37,342 bases of DNA from Methylophilaceae bacterium (lineage in GTDB: Bacteria > Pseudomonadota > Gammaproteobacteria > Burkholderiales > Methylophilaceae), in assembly GCA_026419515.1 (NCBI GenBank), contig JANZZG010000057.1, positions 1 through 37,342 of the forward strand, read 5' to 3'. The position numbers and the translations under genes were made by a program. Below are positions 1 to 8,124 of the stretch, piece by piece (position 1 is the stretch's first letter; each line of letters starts with the position of its first letter). The notes below the pieces were generated by a model, which was not told the origin of the DNA, did not search any database, and was given only the letters and a program-made list of their open reading frames with translations.

Positions 1-283
1 CGGCCTGCTCAAGGCGCTCGGGGCCACCGCCGCCGCCATCCGCCGCCTGTTTCTGCTGGAAGCCGGCATGCTGTCCCTGCTGGGGGCCTTGGCCGGCCTC
101 GGGCTCGGCCATCTCGGCGCCGCCGTGCTGCGCCAGCTCTACCCCAGTTTTCCCGCTTATCCGCCCGGCTGGGCAGTGCTGGCCGGGCTTGCCACCGCGC
201 TGGCCGCTGGCCTCCTGTTCGGGGTGATGCCGGCCAACAGGGCGGCGCGGCTGGACCCGGTACAGGCCCTGTCCAGACGGTAA
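1..283 (+). CDS. ABC transporter permease, FtsX/MacB type (C-terminal end, 5' truncated)
   Basis: Only the last 93 or so codons are present; the gene enters from the left edge in the frame starting at base 2. Visible are a cytoplasmic LLKALGAT segment (the conserved loop after the penultimate membrane pair of FtsX-domain permeases), two hydrophobic helices, and the typical ending ANRAARLDPVQALSRR. The AARLDP(I/V)xAL tail is diagnostic of MacB/LolC/FtsX-type permeases. The stop is 2 bases before the next permease, which ends the same way, so the two probably form a heteromeric inner-membrane permease pair. The ATPase and any membrane-fusion protein would lie outside the window to the left. Substrate is not predictable. 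Confidence 0.85.
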   Translation, partial: GLLKALGATAAAIRRLFLLEAGMLSLLGALAGLGLGHLGAAVLRQLYPSFPAYPPGWAVLAGLATALAAGLLFGVMPANRAARLDPVQALSRR

Positions 284-285
284 CC

Positions 286-1488
286 ATGCGCCTCGCCGAT
301 TCCGCCCGCTACGCCCTGCACGCCATCACCGCGCACCGCCTGCGCAGCTTCCTCACCCTGCTCGGGATCGCGGTCGGCATCGCCGCCGTGATCCTGCTCA
401 CCTCCATCGGCGAAGGCGTACACCGTTTCGTGCTGTCCGAATTTACGCAGTTCGGCACCCACGTGATCGGCATCACGCCGGGCAAGGTCAAGACCGGTGG
501 CGCGCCGCCCTCCGGCATCCCCAGCACGGCGCGCCTGCTGACGCTGGACGATGCCGCCGCGCTGCGGCAGCTGCCGCATGTCACCGGTGTGACCGCCACC
601 CTGTGGGGCAGTACCGAAATCGAGGGCAACGGACGCCTGCGCCGTACCGTGGTGCGCGGCGCGGATGCCGACATGATCCGCGTGTTCACCTTCCGCGTCA
701 GCACCGGCAGCTTCCTGCCCCGCGACGATGGCGGCAATGCCCGCCCGTACGTAGTGCTGGGCAGCAAGCTGCGCCACGAACTGTTTGGCGATGCCAATCC
801 GCTGGGCGCGCGCATCCGCATCGGCGGCCTGCATTTCCGCGTGATCGGCGTGATGGCGCCCAAAGGGCAGTTCCTCGGCATCGACCTCGACGACACCGCC
901 TTCATTCCCGCGGCGCAGGCCATGGAGCTGTTCAATCGCGACGGGCTGATGGAAATCCATGTTTCGCACGAGGCGGGCATCTCCCCCGCCGTGGTCGCGG
1001 ATGCCATCAAGACCCGGCTCAAATTGCGCCATGGTAGCGAAGATTTCACCGTCACCACGCAGGAGGACATGATCAAGACGCTGTCCAACATCCTCGACAT
1101 CCTCACCATGGCGGTAGGCGCGCTGGGCGGCATCTCGCTGCTGGTGGGCGGGGTGGGCATCGCCACCATCATGACCATTGCGGTGGCCGAGCGCACGCAC
1201 GAAATCGGCCTGCTGGTGGCGCTCGGGGCGCGGCGCCGCACCATCCTCGGCCTGTTCCTGGGCGAATCTGTGTTGCTGGCGGCACTGGGCGGGGCAGCGG
1301 GGCTGATGCTGGGCGCCGGGCTGGCGCAGGCCATCAAGCTGGCATTGCCGGATTTCCCGGTGCATACACCCTGGAATTTCGCACTGGGCGCCGAAGCCAT
1401 GGCTGCCACCATCGGCCTGCTGGCGGGCGTGTTGCCGGCACGCCATGCGGCGCGGCTCGACCCCATCGAAGCATTACGGACGGAATGA
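286..1488 (+). CDS. ABC transporter permease with MacB periplasmic core domain and FtsX domain
   Basis: A 400-residue protein with one N-terminal membrane helix (about residues 20-42), a large extracytoplasmic MacB_PCD-like region (about 45-245), then three helices of the FtsX domain with the loop ERTHEIGLLVALGARR and the ending HAARLDPIEALRTE. This is the standard architecture of MacB/YknZ-type mechanotransmission permeases, which drive export or extraction of substrates across the envelope rather than pumping them through the membrane. The fused MacB ATPase is absent, so it must work with a separate ATPase, presumably upstream of the window. The ATG lies 2 bases after the preceding stop, implying translational coupling. 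Substrate is unknown. Confidence 0.88.
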   Translation: MRLADSARYALHAITAHRLRSFLTLLGIAVGIAAVILLTSIGEGVHRFVLSEFTQFGTHVIGITPGKVKTGGAPPSGIPSTARLLTLDDAAALRQLPHVTGVTATLWGSTEIEGNGRLRRTVVRGADADMIRVFTFRVSTGSFLPRDDGGNARPYVVLGSKLRHELFGDANPLGARIRIGGLHFRVIGVMAPKGQFLGIDLDDTAFIPAAQAMELFNRDGLMEIHVSHEAGISPAVVADAIKTRLKLRHGSEDFTVTTQEDMIKTLSNILDILTMAVGALGGISLLVGGVGIATIMTIAVAERTHEIGLLVALGARRRTILGLFLGESVLLAALGGAAGLMLGAGLAQAIKLALPDFPVHTPWNFALGAEAMAATIGLLAGVLPARHAARLDPIEALRTE

Positions 1489-1561
1489 AGCCTTGCCCAT
1501 GCGCACCCCAAAATCACGTTTCGTGAAAACCATGAGGCGTTTGTTGAGGTAGGATAATGGT

Positions 1562-2635
1562 ATGCGCAGAAGACATCGCTCCCGCTCCAAAAAAATTGGG
1601 CTGCCGCCCGGCGCGCTGGTCCACATCGGTGAGATCAAGACCCGCCACAGCGAGTTGCTGTTGTTCCGCTACGACGCGCACCAGCTGACCGAACAAACCG
1701 CATCCGGACTGGCCGGGCTCGACCTGCGCCCGCCGCAGGACGGGACGCTCTGGCTCAATCTCTATGGTCTGCAGGATGCCACGCTGATGGAGGCGGTCGG
1801 CCAGGCATTCAACCTACACCCACTGACACTGGAGGACATCCTCAACACCGACCAGCGTCCCAAGCTGGACACCTATGACGGCTATCTGTTCCTGGTCACG
1901 CGCTTTCTGAACTATGACAAGGCCAGCATGCAGATTTCCTCGGAGCAGGTGAGCATGGTACTGGGTCACAACTTCGTGCTGACCTTCCAGGAGCGCAAAA
2001 CCGGCTCCTTCGAGCCGGTACGCGAACGGCTGCGCGCCGACAAAGGTCACATCCGCAGATCGGGCGCGGACTACCTGGCCTATTCGCTGCTCGACATCGT
2101 GGTCGACCGTTACTTTCTCGTGCTGGAACAGATCGGCGACGACTGCGAGTCGCTGGAAGAGGACATGATGCACAAGCCCTCCTCGACCATGCTGCACCGC
2201 ATCCACCAGCTCAAACGCGAAGCACTGGAACTGCGCCGCGCCGTATGGCCCCTGCGCGAGGTGGTCAACGCCCTGATCCGCAACGATGGTGGCTTCTTCC
2301 AGCCGGCCACCCTCCCTTATCTACGCGATGTCTACGACCACACCGTGCATCTGATCGAATCGCTGGAATCGGTGCGCGACCTCTTGGCCGGCATGCTGGA
2401 CATCTATCTCACCAGCATCAGCAACCGCGTCAACATGGAGGTGCGCGCGCTGACCGTGGTCGCCATGCTGTTCATGCCCGCCACCCTGATCGCCGGCATC
2501 TTCGGCATGAACTTTCAGGTCATGCCGTGGCTGGAAAACCCGGACGGCTTCTGGTTCGCGCTGGGGCTGATGGGAGGGATCGCCAGCATGATGGCCCTGA
2601 TTTTCTGGCGCCGCCAGTGGCTCAGCCGCCACTAG
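1562..2635 (+). CDS. corA: CorA family magnesium/cobalt transporter
   Basis: A 357-residue CorA-family inner-membrane divalent-cation channel. A long cytoplasmic, acidic, helical N-terminal region is followed by two C-terminal membrane helices; the signature GMN (residues 315-317, in FGMNF) ends the first helix, and MPWLENPDG is the periplasmic loop (usually MPEL...). The C-terminus is short and basic (RRQWLSRH), as expected for the cytosolic tail. The start is supported by a GAGGTAGGA-like ribosome site about 7 bases upstream. The very basic N-terminus (RRRHRSRSKK) is slightly unusual. It stands alone and converges on msrA with 13 bases between stops. Mg2+ is the likely main ion; Co2+/Ni2+ transport is a family possibility. 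Confidence 0.93.
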   Translation: MRRRHRSRSKKIGLPPGALVHIGEIKTRHSELLLFRYDAHQLTEQTASGLAGLDLRPPQDGTLWLNLYGLQDATLMEAVGQAFNLHPLTLEDILNTDQRPKLDTYDGYLFLVTRFLNYDKASMQISSEQVSMVLGHNFVLTFQERKTGSFEPVRERLRADKGHIRRSGADYLAYSLLDIVVDRYFLVLEQIGDDCESLEEDMMHKPSSTMLHRIHQLKREALELRRAVWPLREVVNALIRNDGGFFQPATLPYLRDVYDHTVHLIESLESVRDLLAGMLDIYLTSISNRVNMEVRALTVVAMLFMPATLIAGIFGMNFQVMPWLENPDGFWFALGLMGGIASMMALIFWRRQWLSRH

Positions 2636-2648
2636 GCCTGAAGCAGGG

Positions 2649-3179
2649 TCAGCCGATCTGGTGGGGAAATTGCTGCCGAACCGCACCCACCTTGGGCGCA
2701 ATCACACTTACGCAATAAGGCTGCCATGGATGGCGCGCGAAATAGTCCTGGTGCTCCGCTTCTGCCGGATAGAATACGCCCGCAGGCGCCACTTCGGTCA
2801 CCACCGGGCGCGGCCACACCCCCGATCGGTCGATTTCCGCGATGGTTTCCAATGCCATCCGTCGCTGTGCTTCCGTATGGTAGAAAATCGCGGACCGATA
2901 TTGGGTGCCGACATCATGACCCTGACGGTTGCGCGTGGTGGGATCGTGGCTGGCAAAAAACACTTCGAGCAGCTCACGGAAAGTGATCACCTCAGGATCG
3001 AAACCGATCTGCACCGCCTCAGCATGGCCAGTGTCGCCACTACACACCGCTGCGTAGGTCGGATGGGCGACATGTCCGCCGGTGAACCCGGAGACCACCT
3101 TTTCCACCCCGCGCAGCTGGCGGTATACCGCCTCCAGGCACCAGAAACACCCCCCCGCCAATGTCGCGATTTCAGCCAT
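2649..3179 (-). CDS. msrA: Peptide-methionine (S)-S-oxide reductase MsrA
   Basis: A 176-residue MsrA, the usual length for the cytoplasmic enzyme, which reduces the S-epimer of methionine sulfoxide in proteins and free methionine. The catalytic signature GGCFWC is at residues 9-14, with Cys11 as the sulfenic-acid-forming nucleophile. Other family motifs are GYTGG-like FTGGHVAHPTY, the GHAEAVQIGFDP strand and the DPTTRNRQGHDVGTQYRS block. No signal peptide and no fused MsrB domain are present. Only Cys11, Cys14 and one near PYCVSV occur in plausible recycling positions, so Cys14 or the C-terminal Cys would be the resolving residue. It is a single gene transcribed towards corA and divergent from the glycine-zipper gene. 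Confidence 0.96.
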   Translation of the reverse strand: MAEIATLAGGCFWCLEAVYRQLRGVEKVVSGFTGGHVAHPTYAAVCSGDTGHAEAVQIGFDPEVITFRELLEVFFASHDPTTRNRQGHDVGTQYRSAIFYHTEAQRRMALETIAEIDRSGVWPRPVVTEVAPAGVFYPAEAEHQDYFARHPWQPYCVSVIAPKVGAVRQQFPHQIG

Positions 3180-3259
3180 GGTGTCCGTTCACGTCAACTG
3201 TATCCAGAAAACTTGCGTTATAGTGACGACCAACGCGCATGCATCCTGAGATCCAAGCC

Positions 3260-3838
3260 ATGACCGCCCCATACGCCAAACTCGCTTCATGTATCCTGGC
3301 AGCTGGCCTGCTGCTGCCGGCATTCCCCGCCGCCTACGCCGATCCGCCGCCTTGGGCGCCGGCCCACGGCTGGCGCAAGAAGCACGATCCCTACTATACC
3401 GGCTATTCCGGCAAGCGGTGGGGGAATGATTATGGCATCATCCAGGGCCGTTGCAACCGGGACAAGATCGGCGCGGTGCTGGGCGGTGCCGTGGGTGGCG
3501 CCATCGGCTCCACGGTGGGCAAGGGGGATGGCAGGGTGGTCGCCATCATCATCGGCACCGTGGTGGGCGCCGTGGTTGGGCACAAGATCGGTGAAATGAT
3601 GGATGAGGCCGATCGCGCCTGTATCGGCCATGCCCTGGAGCTTGCGGCCGACCGGCGCACCGTGATGTGGGACAATCCGGAGCTCGGGCTGAACTACCGC
3701 ATCACGCCGCTGCGCGGTTTGACCGTGGATGGCAAAAAATGCCGGGAATACGATCTCGTCGTCCAGGGCACGGATTTCGAGGACAAGCGCCGCGAAACGG
3801 CCTGCCAGACCGGCGAAGGCACCTGGCGCCCGCTATGA
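3260..3838 (+). CDS. Exported glycine-zipper (2TM) surface-antigen-like protein
   Basis: About 192 residues. I start it at the ATG giving MTAPYAKLASCILAAG, because a clean Sec signal peptide follows (cleavage probable after AAYA); an in-frame ATG 21 bases upstream (3239) is possible but adds residues before the signal. The mature N-terminus is rich in Pro, Trp and His. Residues about 70-115 form a glycine zipper (GAVLGGAVGGAIGSTVG, then IIIGTVVGAVVGHKIG), the motif of the Rick_17kDa/Gly-zipper_2 families. The C-terminal part (RACIGHALELA, CREYDLVVQG, CQTGEGTWRPL) resembles the Lpp0805-type surface-antigen domain, with Cys residues that may form a disulfide. It is likely an outer-membrane-associated envelope protein of unknown role. 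It lacks a lipobox. Confidence 0.75.
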   Translation: MTAPYAKLASCILAAGLLLPAFPAAYADPPPWAPAHGWRKKHDPYYTGYSGKRWGNDYGIIQGRCNRDKIGAVLGGAVGGAIGSTVGKGDGRVVAIIIGTVVGAVVGHKIGEMMDEADRACIGHALELAADRRTVMWDNPELGLNYRITPLRGLTVDGKKCREYDLVVQGTDFEDKRRETACQTGEGTWRPL

Positions 3839-3863
3839 CGCGGCAGTCCCTCTGACGTATAAT
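3835..3863 (+). promoter_or_regulatory. Sigma-70-type promoter for serB
   Basis: ATGACG at 3835-3840 (four of six matches to TTGACA), 17 bases, then a perfect TATAAT at 3858-3863. A transcript would start near 3870, about 20 bases before the serB ATG. The -35 box overlaps the stop codon of the glycine-zipper gene, so serB has its own promoter despite the short gap. Seen by eye, not scored against a matrix. Confidence 0.6.
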
Positions 3864-3889
3864 CCGCCACTTTTCCGCGGATCTTCCTC

Positions 3890-4726
3890 ATGCGTCTCGT
3901 CGTCCAGGGGCAGCGCCTGTTGCCCGCACAGATCACCCATCTCGCCCGGCTCACCGGCGGGCGCGCCCGGCTGCTTTCCGCCCAGGCCTGCTACTTCGAC
4001 GTTGCCGCCCCCCTGCCGCAAGCCGCCGCATGGTGCGAAGAAAACCATCTCGACTGCGCCTGCGTGCCGGATGCGTTGACCCTGGACAGCATCCGCCTGG
4101 TGGTGATGGACATGGACTCGACCCTGATCGCCATCGAATGCATCGACGAAATCGCCGACATGCTGGGCCTCAAGCCACAGGTGGCGGCCATCACGGAAAG
4201 CGCCATGCGCGGCGAGATCGAGTTCGCCGAAAGCCTGCGGCGCCGTGTGGCATTGCTGGCAGGACTGGACGAAAGCGCGTTGCAGCGCGTCTATGACGAA
4301 CGCCTGCGCCTCAACCCCGGCGCCGAATTCATGCTGGCCGAACTGAAAAAACATAGGATCAAAACCCTGCTGGTGTCCGGCGGCTTCACTTTTTTCACCG
4401 ACCGGCTCAAAGCGAGGCTGGGGCTCGACCATGCGTGCGCCAACACGCTGGAAATCGTGAATGGAAAGCTCACCGGCAAGGTGCTGGGCCGTATCGTCGA
4501 CGCCCAAGGCAAAGCCGATGCCTTGAACCGCGTCAGGACGGAACTGGGGTTGAGCAAGGATCAGGTCATCGCCATCGGCGACGGGGCCAACGATCTCAAG
4601 ATGATGACTGTGGCCGGCGCCAGCATTGCCTACCATGCCAAACCCGTGGTGCGCACGCAGGCTACTTTCGCGCTCAGTCACGTCGGGCTGGAAGGCGTCA
4701 TCCATCTCTTCAGCCGCCACAAATGA
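3890..4726 (+). CDS. serB: Phosphoserine phosphatase SerB
   Basis: A 278-residue HAD-superfamily phosphatase catalysing the last step of L-serine synthesis (O-phospho-L-serine to serine). The HAD motif I is DMDST at residues 74-78 (Asp74 nucleophile, Asp76 acid/base); motif II is the LLVSGGFTFF strand; motif III/IV is the GDGANDLKMM loop that binds Mg2+. The region before residue 70 is a shortened ACT-like N-terminal domain, as in other beta-proteobacterial SerB proteins. It is followed within 2 bases by a strong hairpin. serC and a decayed serA lie 28 kb away in the same window, so the serine pathway is split between loci here. Confidence 0.95.
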   Translation: MRLVVQGQRLLPAQITHLARLTGGRARLLSAQACYFDVAAPLPQAAAWCEENHLDCACVPDALTLDSIRLVVMDMDSTLIAIECIDEIADMLGLKPQVAAITESAMRGEIEFAESLRRRVALLAGLDESALQRVYDERLRLNPGAEFMLAELKKHRIKTLLVSGGFTFFTDRLKARLGLDHACANTLEIVNGKLTGKVLGRIVDAQGKADALNRVRTELGLSKDQVIAIGDGANDLKMMTVAGASIAYHAKPVVRTQATFALSHVGLEGVIHLFSRHK

Positions 4727-4728
4727 AA

Positions 4729-4748
4729 ACGGGGCGCGAACGCCCCGT
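4729..4748 (-). terminator. Hairpin terminator at the end of the rpoE-degP operon (probably bidirectional)
   Basis: A perfect 8-bp stem ACGGGGCG / CGCCCCGT with a 4-base loop lies between the convergent serB and degP stops. On the minus strand it is followed by TTTTCATTTG, giving the U-rich tail of an intrinsic terminator 23 bases after the degP stop, and the loop reads TTCG on that strand. On the plus strand the following bases are not T-rich, so serB termination would be weaker. Confidence 0.75.
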
Positions 4749-4771
4749 CGATTGTCCTCGGAAACCGATGT

Positions 4772-6175
4772 TTACCTGTTGCCGCCGTTCACCTTGACGG
4801 GCACGTAGAGGGTATTCTCTCCGCGTTGCACCAGCAAAGCCACTGTCTTGCCGGCTCCTACGGCATCGACCAGTTTGTTGAACTGCTCGATTCCAGTTAC
4901 TTCGGTGTTGTTGACCGCCAGAATGACATCGCCGCGACGGATACCGGCCTGTGCGGCATTGCCTTGGACATCGACCACCAGCACGCCGCTCTTGCCACCC
5001 AATTTTTTCTTCTGCTGCGGGGTGAGCTCACGCAACTGCAAACCCAGGCGATTAGGCTCTGATTTGGCGGGACCGCGTGAAGGTTTGCCGACTTCGTCTT
5101 TGTCGTCAGGCATTTCACCCACCTTGATGGAAAGATTGCGCGTCACCCCTTTACGTAACACTTCCACCGTCACTTCCTTGCCGGGCTTGGTACCACCCAC
5201 CACGCGGGGGAGGTCGGAAGATGCCATGATGGGTTTGCCGTCGAATTTGGTAATTACATCGCCAGCCTCCAGGCCACCTTTTTCGGCGGGACTTCCTTTC
5301 TCCACGCCGGCCACCAGCGCACCGTTGGTATTCTTCATACCAAACGACTCGGCCAGCTCCTTGGTGATCTCCTGGATCTGGATGCCAAGCCAGCCGCGTG
5401 TGACTTTGCCACTGGTCCGGAGCTGATTCTGCACTTCCAGTGCGACATCGATGGGGATGGCGAACGACAAGCCCATATAGCCCCCGGAGCGGCTGTAGAT
5501 TTGCGAATTGATGCCGACCACCTCGCCCTTCATGTTGAACAGCGGCCCACCAGAATTCCCCGGGTTAATGGCCACATCGGTTTGGATGAAAGGCACATAA
5601 TTTTCCTGCGGCAGCGCACGTCCCTTGGCACTGACGATACCGGCGGTCACGGTATTCTCCAACCCGAATGGTGAGCCGATGGCCACCACCCATTCGCCCA
5701 CTTTGAGCTGGGAGGGATCGCCTACCGTGACTTTGGGTAGGCCAGTAGCATCGATTTTGAGCAAGGCTACGTCGGTACGACGGTCCACACCAATGATCTT
5801 GGCTTTGAATTCTCGCTTGTCGACCAACTTGACGATGACCTCTTCGGCATCGTTGACCACGTGTGCATTGGTGAGTACGTATCCATCCGAGGTCAAAATG
5901 AACCCTGAACCCAGCGATTGGGTTTTGTATTCTCCATATCCCCCCGGAGGCGCAAAGCGACGGAAGAATTCATAAAACGGATCATTCTCCGATAATCCGG
6001 GCGGGATCGGAAAGCCAAAGGCCGGCCCCCCTTGGACGGTTTGTATGGTACTGATGTTGACCACGGCCGCGCCATGCTTTTCCACCAGCTCGGTGAAATC
6101 AGGCAGCTCCTTGGCCAGCACAGGTGTAAGAAACGAACACATCAAGGCGCCGAGCGCCAGCATTCTCTTGATCAT
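4772..6175 (-). CDS. degP: Periplasmic serine protease/chaperone DegP (MucD/HtrA)
   Basis: A 467-residue Do-type protease. An N-terminal signal peptide (MIKRMLALGALMCSFLTPVLA) is followed by a trypsin-like domain with the full catalytic triad: His105 in LTNAHVV, Asp135 in RRTDVALLKI and Ser208 in NPGNSGGPLF. Two PDZ domains follow (about 265-350, beginning RGWLGIQIQ, and about 375-465). The protein degrades or refolds misfolded envelope proteins, and in MucD systems restrains sigma-E/AlgU activation. The start is supported by GAGGTGA 5 bases upstream, which lies inside the last codons of rseC, so translation of the two is probably coupled. It is the last gene of the sigma-E operon, as in mucABCD-type loci. 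Confidence 0.96.
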   Translation of the reverse strand: MIKRMLALGALMCSFLTPVLAKELPDFTELVEKHGAAVVNISTIQTVQGGPAFGFPIPPGLSENDPFYEFFRRFAPPGGYGEYKTQSLGSGFILTSDGYVLTNAHVVNDAEEVIVKLVDKREFKAKIIGVDRRTDVALLKIDATGLPKVTVGDPSQLKVGEWVVAIGSPFGLENTVTAGIVSAKGRALPQENYVPFIQTDVAINPGNSGGPLFNMKGEVVGINSQIYSRSGGYMGLSFAIPIDVALEVQNQLRTSGKVTRGWLGIQIQEITKELAESFGMKNTNGALVAGVEKGSPAEKGGLEAGDVITKFDGKPIMASSDLPRVVGGTKPGKEVTVEVLRKGVTRNLSIKVGEMPDDKDEVGKPSRGPAKSEPNRLGLQLRELTPQQKKKLGGKSGVLVVDVQGNAAQAGIRRGDVILAVNNTEVTGIEQFNKLVDAVGAGKTVALLVQRGENTLYVPVKVNGGNR

Positions 6176-6178
6176 AAA

Positions 6179-6646
6179 TCACCTCGAACAATGATGTATT
6201 ACATCCAACTCCGCGCGTCTTAGCATGACAGGACGAAAACGACCGAACGAATCTCTGTTCGAGCGTGTCAGTGCCCAGCACCATCCGGCCAGCAGTCCGC
6301 CCAGCGCTCCCATCACGGCATACAAGTCACGCAAGCCAGGAGATTCCGTCATCGACGCCCCAAACAAGCCGCCCAGGCAGGCCAGCACACCCGGTAACAG
6401 ATAAGTGCGCAAGGAGCCACCCAGCAGCGTGGATTCGTCGATACCGACTATGACACGGTCGCCCACGGCGACTCCCAGCGTATCATCGACTTTGAATGGA
6501 CGCGCACGATACCCGAATAGCCGACTCCATAAACTCACACCGCAACTTCGGGATGAACCACAGAGTGCGCATGGACGACTGCGTTCGATCTCAAGATGCG
6601 CAACTCCTGGCTCCACCCTGACCACTTTGGCATGTTCTTCGATCAT
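6179..6646 (-). CDS. rseC: SoxR-reducing/sigma-E regulatory membrane protein RseC (MucC)
   Basis: A 155-residue protein of the RseC/MucC family. The N-terminal cytoplasmic part carries a Cys cluster (Cys26, Cys29 and Cys35 in PCALCGSSRSC), a known family feature that may bind an iron-sulfur cluster or act in redox; then come a beta-rich segment with GDRVIVGI and two adjacent membrane helices (about residues 80-128). In enterobacteria RseC modulates sigma-E output and participates in SoxR reduction; its exact role here is inferred from the family. It begins 8 bases after the rseB stop and its end overlaps the degP ribosome site. Confidence 0.9.
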   Translation of the reverse strand: MIEEHAKVVRVEPGVAHLEIERSRPCALCGSSRSCGVSLWSRLFGYRARPFKVDDTLGVAVGDRVIVGIDESTLLGGSLRTYLLPGVLACLGGLFGASMTESPGLRDLYAVMGALGGLLAGWCWALTRSNRDSFGRFRPVMLRRAELDVIHHCSR

Positions 6647-6654
6647 GGATCATG

Positions 6655-7614
6655 TCACTTGGAAAAACTGACGGAATTGGCGATTTGGTGCACGGTGATC
6701 GCAGGCACTTCACCTACCACCACCACCTGATGGCCATTGAGCACATTGACCTGGACGTTGGTCGCGCCTTGAGTGTATCCCCCCACCCTGGGTAAGACAC
6801 CCCGTGGCAAAGGCTCGATGAACAGCGAAACCGCAGCCAATCCATCCCAGAACACCATGTGGTCGACCGGATGGGGCTTGCCCGGAAACATGCGCTGAAC
6901 TTGCTCGGTCTTACGAAAGCCCGGTGGAAGCTGGCTTACCGTCCAACTACTCGATTGTGGTGCGATCTGCACGACTTTGTCTTCGGGGGCGACTTCGTAA
7001 CTCTTGCCATCCTGGTGTTCTGGACGAAACCAGTCCATGTTACTCTCTGAGATCAAGGTCACTTGACTGAAAGCCGTCTGTTCGACCACCTCGTCTTTGT
7101 CATTGAGCAAAGCGATTTTCAGCAGCAACCCCGAGTCACGGTCTATCCACAGTTTGCAACGGTAACGATACTTGTCGTAGGGCTCCAGCATCACGATCCG
7201 TCCGTCATGCCCCCCTACCCGCTCGACGTCGCCCAACCGGGCCTGATAGTTGGCACGCAAATCACTGGAAGGTCTGGGCAATACGGCAGGAAACCCGCTT
7301 TGCAAGCGTCGCCTGTCGATCAGCACTTTCTCCCGTTTGGGATGGTAAATCAGCGCATGATTCCCCTGACGCAACACTTCGCGCGGGGCGCCATCCAATA
7401 CCAGGACACGCGCGAATTCGCCATTGGGGCCATGATTCATGTGGGTGATCTGCATGGAATGGACCGTAGTCCCGGACTGCTGTACGAACACCCCTTTGTA
7501 ATCGAGTTCATGCGCAGCCCGTGATGCTTTTTCGATGAGCAGCCACGGGTCGGTAAGCTCCGCCCCCCACGCACCCAGGGGCAGGCATAGCAGGACAAGG
7601 AGAAGACGTCGCAT
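6655..7614 (-). CDS. rseB: Sigma-E regulatory periplasmic protein RseB (MucB)
   Basis: A 319-residue MucB/RseB protein. A signal peptide (MRRLLLVLLCLPLGAWG) precedes the large lipoprotein-like N-terminal domain (FVQQSGTTVHSMQITHM, LIDRRRLQSGFPAVLP, YRYRCKLWIDRDSGLLLK) and the smaller C-terminal domain (PPGFRKTEQVQRMF to the end) that contacts RseA. It binds the periplasmic part of the anti-sigma factor RseA and protects it from DegS-type cleavage until lipopolysaccharide or mislocalised envelope components displace it. The ATG overlaps the rseA stop (TGATG), indicating translational coupling. An in-frame TTG one codon earlier is less likely as the start. Confidence 0.95.
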   Translation of the reverse strand: MRRLLLVLLCLPLGAWGAELTDPWLLIEKASRAAHELDYKGVFVQQSGTTVHSMQITHMNHGPNGEFARVLVLDGAPREVLRQGNHALIYHPKREKVLIDRRRLQSGFPAVLPRPSSDLRANYQARLGDVERVGGHDGRIVMLEPYDKYRYRCKLWIDRDSGLLLKIALLNDKDEVVEQTAFSQVTLISESNMDWFRPEHQDGKSYEVAPEDKVVQIAPQSSSWTVSQLPPGFRKTEQVQRMFPGKPHPVDHMVFWDGLAAVSLFIEPLPRGVLPRVGGYTQGATNVQVNVLNGHQVVVVGEVPAITVHQIANSVSFSK

Positions 7615-8096
7615 CAATGGCCAGGTGCAGTCAAATTCGCTGGCTGGATGTCATAGCCATGTTGCACCCCGTTGCTGGGGGCGTATTCATGATGGGCCAG
7701 CATGTAGCTATTGAGGATGTCCGGCGGGATCGCGGCTTGTGCCAAACTGGGCTGTGCGATCTCGGTTTTGATGGCCATATCCGGCTGCCATACCATCCAG
7801 CTCACGAAAGCCACGGCCGCTGCAGTCGCAACCAAGGGAACCACATACTCTGAACGCATCCAATCGCGCCAGGTTCTGCGCGGGGCCAATACTGTGGGTT
7901 CGGATTCGAGCGCCTGCATCACGCGCGCACCGAGATCCGATGGCATGACGGGCTCCCTACGCATCACGTCACCAATCAGATGCCACGTCGCCCAACAGTC
8001 GGCAGCGTCTTCGTCACTGCGCAAGGCCTTGTAAAGATGTGGATGCGCGTCCAGATCGAGTTCACCATCCATCAATGCGGAAAGCTGCTCTTTCAT
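7614..8096 (-). CDS. rseA: Anti-sigma-E factor RseA (MucA)
   Basis: A 160-residue single-pass membrane anti-sigma factor. The N-terminal cytoplasmic anti-sigma domain begins MKEQLSALMDGELD, the typical RseA opening, and includes the CWATWHLIGDVMR helix that grips sigma-E. One membrane helix (about residues 83-103, YVVPLVATAAAVAFVSWMVW) leads to a periplasmic tail that is the RseB and protease target. The start is set by an excellent GGAGGT at 8105-8110, 8 bases upstream; the reading frame is open further upstream but that part is antisense noise over the end of rpoE. It lies directly downstream of rpoE and overlaps rseB by the TGATG junction. Confidence 0.95.
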   Translation of the reverse strand: MKEQLSALMDGELDLDAHPHLYKALRSDEDAADCWATWHLIGDVMRREPVMPSDLGARVMQALESEPTVLAPRRTWRDWMRSEYVVPLVATAAAVAFVSWMVWQPDMAIKTEIAQPSLAQAAIPPDILNSYMLAHHEYAPSNGVQHGYDIQPANLTAPGH

Positions 8097-8124
8097 TTTT
8101 TGACACCTCCAAATCCAGTGGCGT

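Noticed and set aside
157-1446. Long antisense open frames under the FtsX permease
   Set aside because: Arg/His/Gln-rich, no domain, fully antisense to a clear permease with membrane helices; typical shadow frames of GC-rich DNA.
1530-1560. GATAAT before corA as a promoter -10
   Set aside because: No plausible -35 at 16-18 bases; the segment functions better as the ribosome-site region.
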